From contig JASANG010003765.1 of the NCBI GenBank assembly GCA_030248215.1, forward strand, positions 372,001 through 436,000: a stretch of DNA of 64,000 nt, written 5' to 3'. Position 1 is the stretch's first letter, and each line of letters begins with the position of its first letter. Source of the DNA: Enoplolaimus lenunculus (taxonomy: Eukaryota > Nematoda > Enoplea > Enoplida > Thoracostomopsidae). A model generated the notes under the pieces. That model did no database searches. It had not been told where the DNA came from and saw only the letters and a program-made list of their open reading frames with translations. The position numbers and the translations under genes were made by a program. Of this stretch, positions 56,118 to 64,000 are shown in pieces.

Positions 56118-59100
56118 CTAAATCTCTTGTCCACAAGCTGAGATCCAGTTAAGAGTGTCTAGAAGTGTTTTCATTCCAAAGAACCTGAAACATTTGAACT
56201 GCAATTAATGAGCGAAAGCAATGTCTCCAGAAACCAAACAAATACGGATGGCTAGAATCTGACTTACTTTGCAATATTGCGAAATGTTTTTAAATTCTTC
56301 GCCAATGCTGATTCTGCTGTTGTGTGTGTAAATGTTCCGCCACAGTGACAATAAGTAGACATGTTAGTTTGTTTCACCTAAAAGCACTAAATCAATGCAA
56401 ATGCGCATATTTTTTCTGCAATAATTGACTCGGAAAATTATACAGCCGTTTGGAATGTAGGCAAATATATTCATAAAGTTCACACGTTCAATTCGTTCAA
56501 CGAATGCCAAACAAAGCCAGGTGCGCTTCCAAATCGTTCTAAACGGGGTCTTTGTTCGAGGTACATGGGCTCTTTAACTCAAGTTATAATAATTAATGTC
56601 TAAAGTTCGACTGCTACTGTGTTTCTTAGTCTTTCTCAAAGTACAAAACATAACCTCCATATTCAAATTTATGCTGAACGCAGAAAAGATATGTGCAATA
56701 ATGCTCGTTACCTCTGAACAACGCAAACATTTGAGATCTTGCAACAAATAGGATAAAGACAAATTTTGGCAACTATCTAGTAATCGCGATTCAATTTCGT
56801 CTACATCATACGGTTGACGGCATTGCACGCAGCGCCAAACTCCAATACCATTGCTACAACCAGTAATTCATGCATGAAACACAATATGCCTACAATAAAA
56901 ACCGATAACGGCAACATTAATACAACAGGGGGTTAACTACCAAGTTTTTTTCAGGTATAAACTCAACTTCACAAAAATATTGACAAACCAATATGTAGTG
57001 TATAAACATTAACTATATACAATGAGTTTTAAAAACTTAACAAACGAGTAAGGGTGGCGCTATATTTTCGATAACGTCCAGTGTCGTCCGTTATCATTCG
57101 ACGCCGTCCGTCACCGTGCAGTATCGTACATGAATTACGTATGATACCGCATGGTGACAGACAGCGCCGCACGACAAGATAGCGTCATTGTAACGAGTTG
57201 TGCAAAATTTCTGAAATGAATACAAATTTAAATTCTAACAATGAACACACTAAACTGCACAGAAAACCTAAATTTGTACCCTGTTTCAACATCAAAAATG
57301 TCCTGGTCTCGACAAAGGTCAATATCACGGCAATGGTTGCACGCTCGGCATATAACTTCGGTTAATGTATAGCTTGAACAAGGATCGATGTATTCGGCTT
57401 CTTGCGAAAACTCACCGACGCCAACAAATCGCAATAAGTCTCGACGAAATTTAAATACTTCGTCAGCGACCAACGAATCCAAACTGAACACCTAAAACAA
57501 GCAAAAAAGATCGATTGAACAGTAATTGTACTGGTCAGCTGTTGCTACGAATTGAACGAGACGGTAAAACTACATTCTTGTTACATCGTTGTATTCATAC
57601 TATCGGTGTTCAACATCGTCTAAAGAATATAAAATGTCTTATACCTCAGTCTGGCATGGTGACGATTTGTAAAAATTACTTGATGTTAAAAGCTAAAATT
57701 CAACATTATTTTCTACAATAATAACTCATTACTGACACACAACAGCGTGTATACCTGGCATATCGACTTAATAAATTCAAGTAGTGGATCTTGTAAGTGT
57801 AGATGCGTTCCAGGCCACAAAGGAAATGCTATTTCTGACTCGTCAGTGGTTGCTGCAAGAAGTTTTCTCTTGATCAACGTCAGAATTCTAAGGTTAAACC
57901 AAAACTGTACTAGACATAAACACGCATTATTTAGAATAGCACACTTCATGTTATATACTTCGCTGTTACAGAACCCTTCAATATTGTTAGGGATAGAAAA
58001 ATGTTGTCTTAAAGGTATTTAGTTCGGGGGCTGACATTAAGTCACTTCTTGCTAGTTTACGAAACGGTTAGCAACACTTCCTGCTAGTTTAAGAAAGGGT
58101 AGCAACACTTTTTGTAATATTTCAACCGCACAATGGCGCACGTCATAACATAATACTGAAACAATATCATTATTCTTGTATTGTACGAACTAATAAAATT
58201 CCATTAAAAAACTTACTGCAACGTAGCCTGTGTGAGATCATTCGTAATGTATCTCTTGCAAAATTCGTACCGCATAGCATCAGCGGCCGAACTATCAATC
58301 GGCTAGAAAATAGGCTACAAAAATTTTCTACAGGTTTAAACTTTAACCAACTAAGTACTTGCTACAGGTTCAATGTTTAGTTTGAAAACAATAACAGACT
58401 GGCATCCTAGCTTAGTGTAGGATTCTATCAGCCGACTTTGGTTAGCATTAACGTAAGCTAGTGCAAAAAACCAAGTCCAGTCTTATGACTAGGATGTGGT
58501 AACAATGGGAAGAAAGCAGGGTGTGTGTTGCGTGACATTCGTTTAAGTTGTGCCAGTTTCAGTTTATACTAAGCATTCACCGAAATTCCTTGTATTTCTA
58601 TGCACAAAACCTTTATATTGGCTTCCTGCAAATTTCGGGTAAAAATTTAGCAAAATAGCTCTAACCAGCACAAATTCGGTTGCTTTTACTATTTATAACA
58701 TAAACTTCAGACGGATTTTGCACTAACATTCGTTTAGGCGTTTACTCTCTGGAAGTGACTAGGTTTGAACAGTGAATCAGTCAGTAAATCACAAACTAGG
58801 AAATATCATCATTTCATGTTCGATACAATTTTATAGCTTCACACGTAGAACATTGTCCTTGTAGATCCTTCAGCCTAACTGCGCTTACCACAGACACAAA
58901 CTGCGACGCTTGCGTATCCGGTCCGCGCCGTAATGGAGGAACAGTATTACCACTAGACGTGATTGATCCACCTATGCCACGAGTAGTTTGAATATGATTG
59001 TACACATCACGAATATACTGCCCAATGATATTCTAAAAATGTAAAGATTTTAAGGTCAAATGAAGTTGCATCACTTAGCAGAAACGAACGAACTATGACA

Positions 59101-62100
59101 TATGACAACTAAACACAAGAAATAATCTTAAATTACAAAAAGTCAAACAATATTACATGAACGATGTCTGTTTCGCTAAGCATTCATCAATGGTAAGATA
59201 AAATATATACTTGTGCAAAACATACTAATTTTTATGATGTCAAGTTAAAACAAGCACAAAATTTACTAAAAACTGCTTTTGACACTCGCCACGTGGTAAG
59301 TAATGCGCAATGTTCCAATTCATCGTAAGTTGCTCTTCGGACTCATTTTCAAGTTCCTTAATTAAAATGTGATTACAACTCATAAGGTATTATATAGAAA
59401 GGACAGCAACAGGTACACTGCCTCATAATCCCCAATTAACTGTGTGTTTAATACACTTGTACTGGCTGCTTGTGCTCGAAGAAACAAACAGGAAAATTTT
59501 ACCGTTCGATATCTTATGAATTAATCATTTTCAGTATTCTTGACTTGAAATGTTTCGATTACTTTACACAAAGATCTGTTTTAAAGCTTCTGTGTCAAGA
59601 TGTCGACGTTTCTGTCCACTGAACCATTTACTTCAAAGCACTCTGTAAGCGTATAATCTAGCGAATTAATTATTTTACTTTACATTTTTGTAAGCTAGAC
59701 TAACATATTATTATTATGTTTCACAACACATAACTATACCATCAGAACCTATAAATACAAGAACATATTCTACCGAGCATGCACTCTTCCTTCACTACCA
59801 CTAACCTCTTCGTTGCATTCATAGTCTTCCAAAGTGTCCAATAACGCATCCATATTACCTTCTTCCGATGATGCCTGGTCTCTGTTTATATCCCCTTGCT
59901 CATTATTTTCGTCATCATTTCTCGATTTTGCGAACACAATATCGTCGTTATTCTCAAACTTGCTGCTTTCTACACCGACGTCTTTGCTAACGTCTCCGTT
60001 TAGTTTTTCCACGCTTTCAGATTTGCTATGCATTTCACGTTCGCTGTTCGCGTGGTATCTGGTATCATTTGCAGGGTTTTGGTTTTGTTCTATGTCAGCG
60101 TTATTTTGAACTTCTAAAGAATCTTGATCAGCATCAAATTCATCCTCGTCATCCATTATAATATTTTTCTGAAATACATCAACAGAATATTTTTTAAACC
60201 ATTATTTTATTGTGTCATGTTTGGACAATTTACAAATTACATATAAAGAATGCACACACGCCACAATATTGTTACGGTTACGGACGAATTCTCAAAACAA
60301 TATTACGGAGAAATTCCCTTAACACAGGGATTCCGCTAAATTTTCAAAACAATTTTCTTAGATTTCCCAGATGAAACTACCAATTATTCCCTGATTGGTG
60401 GAAACAAAAACATTTTTCCAAATTTAAAAGCTGCAATTTGTCATACAATGCTTAGACTTAGGAAAATAATAAACAGTACGTAATGTGGACGTAAACTGTT
60501 GCTACGTCATTCGAAAGAGCATCCAGGAACAAAAACGTTAATAAAAACTTCAGATACAACTAGGCGATACTCAATAAAGCTAAAAACGCAAACGATTGCG
60601 TAACTGAAATTGAGCTAGAAAAGAAATTCCTGAAACATTTCAAGACAGTAAGTAAAATGTTCAACTTTATAGGTGTACATAAAACGGTGTAATTTTGACC
60701 CATTCCCTGAAAAAGATAAAGTTCATTTTGAAAATTGGCAACTTTTCCCGATCAGTTAATTTCTTTTCTGTTTTCGCTAATTTGAATGACGAGCTCACAA
60801 AGGTCAATGTTTTCAAAGATTTTCCTTATGAGCGGACGCCATGTAAGCAATAATATATAAACTTGCTAAACTTGATTTAAGGTATTACCCGCTCGAAACA
60901 CTGAACAAAACAAGTATTTTCAGTGAAGCGATTATGACGAAGTGGTTATTTTTCGTCTTTTTTATGGCAATATAGTAGGTGAACGTGACCAACCATGTTA
61001 GCAAAAACGTTACACGTTTCGCTGGATCCAATGATTGAACTATGTACATATTTTAACAAAAGAGCAACTATTGAACTAATGACAAATGCAAGTGTTTAAC
61101 TCACGCGACGTTTTGTCACAGGTGTCATATCGTCGTGTAAGGATTGCAATTCCTCGTTGGTTTCCTTAAATTCATATTGCAATTAATGAACAAAAATTTG
61201 TGACTACTGAAATCACATAATATTCAATTCGGTCACTTATTCAGCAGTTTTTCCGTGGTGTAATCGAAAACAAGAATTCAAAAACTCAACATTTAAAAAG
61301 TAAAGTGTCAAACCAACGCAGAACTAAAATTTACCGGCTTACCTCATCTTCATTCATGGAATCATCACGAAGCTGGACATCCTGAATTTGAGCCAATTGT
61401 TCCTGTTGAACTGTATGTTCGTCAGGCAGCGATACCGAAATTCCACCGTCGTCAGGCAGCGATACCGAAATTCCACCGTAATTAGCCTAAAAATAGATAT
61501 AATTTTAGAGGATTCTCCATTATGTTAAAATTGTTCGTTAAATCAAAGCTTTAAGTGTAATTAATCGTTCACAAAATCATAAAAAATTAAATCAACAAAG
61601 TGTAAACAGAAACTAATGAGCATTGAATCTCGTTTAATCAGTGGCAGTGCCCAGATACCAAAATTTTTGCCGCTGTCAATTCTTAATTTCAAATTTTTAA
61701 GATGCCGAACCGATGCTAATGCTGACACCGATCCCAATTTTAATACATGATGCTTAAAAATTGTTGTACAACTACATCATTATAAAGCCGAAGAGTTAAC
61801 CTTAACAAGCATCGATGACAATTTTATGAGAACGGTTTATTTCAGTTATATTTTTTCAAACATAAACACGACAAGCATCACAGTTTCCTGTTCAGGCGCA
61901 CTGATATATGCCGGCAAAGAAAATTGACAGCATTCCAACTCCGTGTTAAGTGGAAAAAGTATTGATAAAGAATCGTTAACATATTTTGCATGTCGTTTCA
62001 CAGTAATAATGTAGGAATGAACTGATTTGCGTTTGACATCATAATATAACTCGGAAAATAACAGCGTAATTTTATATTGATTTAGTTACGTCTCGAAAAA

Positions 62101-63451
62101 ATAATCAATACTTTTCTGTTACTTCAGAATTAATTTTTCAGCAAACAATTTATTACTGAAATGACGCTAACAGATTTCTCTCACTAAGCTCAAGACAAAA
62201 TCTCCATAAACATTACCAATTTGATCGTATCTTACCTAAATTTTGTGAATAACTTGTCGAATTAAAGCAAATTGTTTTATTGCCTTTTAGAATTGCATGT
62301 TGCGGACGCAACTCAATACCAGGAGAAAAGCATTTCTAAACTACATTCTGCAAATATTTTGCAAACACTTCCGTGCACACGATTTCCTTCAAAAATTCAC
62401 AGCGTATAAACAGTAAAATGGCTTACTGAGCGTTAGTTACATTTTCCGCCAAAAAATGAGACACCATTTCTGCAAACTAACCGGATCTAGCCACATGAAA
62501 AAATTCCATGTGTTAGTGACGGAAATATTCAATAATTCAAACAGATCTTTCTGTTGAATACTGTTGAGAATGAATTTCGTGTACTCCTGCAACAGAAGAG
62601 CAACAATATAACTTTAAATACTTGAAAAATTCCGAAACAAAAACCTAAAACAAAAATGCGATAGCCAAAAATCAACACCTCAATAGCTACTTAACTCATC
62701 TTCGAAACCATTGCAACGCAAAAACGAGCGAGTGAAATAAACCGTGATGGCTTCGCAAACAGCAAGATGTTTGGGGTGAGCAAGAAATTTAGCATATTTG
62801 TCGCATTAATTTGCCCTGCTGCTGCACTATTCGCAATCTTGTGGTAGCTGCTTGCCAAACACATTTGAAAACATGCGTGTTTCACAGCATGTATACCTTC
62901 GCATCTTCCGGTTTGTGTTTCCGTGTACAGACAATAATTTTGTTTAAATTCCCGTATACAATTAACGCGTTCAGACGTTCCAACTCGATAATGAGGAGCT
63001 TAAATAGCTTTTCCATGAGGCCGTGCAGAGTCTTCCTAAGCGCCGGTTCGTATAAAAGTGATTCAGGAGAGCTCAACCAACGATAAAAGTGTATTATCTG
63101 AAATTCTATCGGCACAGTGAAACGGTGATTATGTTAAAAGTAAGCTACAACGAGGATTTTACTTTTCGACATAAATTAAATTTAGCTGAGGCAGGCGGTG
63201 AAATGTGATTCCTGTATTCGAGAATGTTCGGTTCCTTTGAATGAGCTTAAGCAATGCTATGAAAGAGATAAGTAGGACAAATCACAAACTATTACACAAC
63301 ATAATACAACATACTTAGACAATGCGATACACTACACATCATAAATAAACTACATCCAATAAAGTAATTGCAACATACTTGATGGTCTGCGTAAATATTT
63401 TGATTCAAATATACGTCTTTTACCCACTTGCTAACCATAGTCTTTAAAATT
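56118..63451 (-). CDS. POLE: POLE, DNA polymerase epsilon catalytic subunit, C-terminal 642 codons (5' part off the right edge)
   Basis: Leading-strand replicative polymerase; this part is the inactive C-terminal half that anchors it to CMG and its small subunits. Fourteen exons join in phase: 63379-63451, 62897-63097, 62482-62586, 61343-61486, 61105-61164, 59806-60168, 59267-59356, 58889-59032, 58217-58302, 57755-57887, 57280-57491, 56712-56853, 56268-56377, 56118-56184. Diagnostic text: [110 protein letters not shown]. Zinc motif A is CRACNHC plus WRCVQC; motif B is CLRC plus YCHC, so all eight cysteines are present. The end is [13 protein letters not shown] then TAG at 56118. Odd points: a 10-residue tandem duplication ([11 protein letters not shown]) and a 121-codon acidic exon (59806-60168) where the family has a shorter Glu-rich linker. 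Exonuclease and polymerase domains lie beyond the right edge. Confidence 0.96.
57053..57200. repeat. GC-rich foldback repeat, CCGTCCGTCACCGT motif, copy 2
   Basis: It begins GGTGGCGCTATATTTTCG, as copy 1 does. CGCCGTCCGTCACCGTGC on one side and GCATGGTGACAGACAGCGCC on the other form a foldback around ATTACGTA. It lies in a POLE intron. Confidence 0.7.
58040..58112 (+). repeat. Short tandem repeat, about 32 bp unit
   Basis: Just over two units of CACTTC(T/C)TGCTAGTTTA followed by GAAA and GGTAGCAA, in a POLE intron. Confidence 0.8.
61427..61485 (-). repeat. 30-bp in-frame tandem duplication inside a POLE exon
   Basis: Two nearly identical 30-bp units encode [10 protein letters not shown] and [10 protein letters not shown] directly after the conserved ANY of the SNYGG-like motif. 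Reading frame and splice sites are kept. Confidence 0.92.
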
Positions 63452-64000
63452 CTAAACCATAAAAGATTGAAAGTAATTGAAAATGTTACCGCAAAGAAAA
63501 AATAAACGGTTTTACACGATGGTCAATGTTGTGCCTAAACTTGATAAAACTTACTTTTTATTATAAAATGAATTTAATATACGAATCCGGCAAATCAATG
63601 CGGTGTACTGTAACAATTTGTTTCATGGTACTTATCATTTACATAATTACCCGGCAAGTCAGAAAACCGGCCCCAGATAGCTGTCCCTTAGTAGCTAGAT
63701 TTAATAAACCTCTATCAATATGTTATTCCAGATACCCATTGCAGGTATCAGAACAAAAATTCTCATCTCCAAAAACAGTATAAACCAGATTACTTGTAAG
63801 CCGAACAGCGGCAAATTCATTATACAAGAAGCTTATGTGTAACAGACAGGAAATGCAACATTTTCATAGAAGTGGTGGTGTAAAACTTTTCCTTAAACTG
63901 AATTTGACAAAACGAAAAACAACTGATATCGCTATAAAAAGTATATTTACTTAAAGGCAGCTGCTGAAAGTGCAGTTTCATCGTAGCTTGCTAGCATTCG
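63452..64000. other. POLE intron or upstream sequence at the right edge
   Basis: The exon ending at 63451 starts with a split codon, so POLE continues upstream. I could not identify the next exon inside the window. Confidence 0.5.

Noticed and set aside
59834-60109. 91-codon plus-strand frame, Ser/Leu/Phe-rich
   Set aside because: It is antisense to the acidic POLE exon; its composition follows from complementing Asp/Glu/Asn codons.
62691-62885. 64-codon minus-strand frame inside POLE
   Set aside because: It lies in the intron between the POLE exons at 62897-63097 and 62482-62586, which join directly in phase and match the family.

Overview
This window looks like nuclear DNA from an animal: AT-rich, intron-rich, crowded with short dispersed repeats, using the standard code and GT-AG introns. 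I assembled five host genes by translating both strands and joining exons at phase-compatible splice sites. Three are recognisable: UBA5 (ufmylation E1), a MAP1/futsch-type microtubule-associated protein, and POLE (DNA polymerase epsilon catalytic subunit). The other two kinds are a tandem pair of pleckstrin-homology (PH) domain paralogues and a secreted, probably GPI-anchored, cysteine-containing protein. I cannot name the species. A dispersed repeat with a TTAGGC/GCCTAA core (the nematode-type telomere motif) is compatible with a nematode or another ecdysozoan, but it does not prove it.

Layout. UBA5 (minus, 568-3289) has its first six exons here; its 3' part, including the catalytic cysteine, lies off the left edge. 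From 3290 to 8156 there is a repeat-rich spacer holding a LINE reverse-transcriptase fragment, a dimeric tRNA-related SINE, a hairpin MITE and two copies of an unclassified repeat. MAP1 (plus, 8157-24680) has 12 exons in phase and encodes 1,199 residues. Its exon 7 donor junction has been amplified into a 16-copy, 102-bp minisatellite at 17656-19286. The secreted-protein gene (minus, 27519-32133) has four exons, and its introns hold MITEs and a hAT-like element. At 32612-33303 there is an unusual cluster of perfect hairpins, mostly with three-base loops. The PH paralogues follow on the minus strand at 37819-41055 (one coding exon) and 43687-47982 (two exons; the stop codon of the first open frame overlaps a strong donor). 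From 48015 to 56117 only repeats are seen. POLE (minus, 56118-63451) supplies the C-terminal 642 codons in 14 exons, through both zinc-binding motifs to the stop.

The genes are functionally unrelated neighbours (ubiquitin-like conjugation, cytoskeleton, cell surface, signalling or scaffold, replication); nothing suggests co-regulation. I see no CRISPR array, no operon and no virus-like element. The most unusual observations are the MAP1 splice-junction minisatellite, the covarying hairpin cluster at 33 kb, the two-exon reading of the second PH gene, and recurrent 3' splice sites 26-32 nt upstream of start codons.
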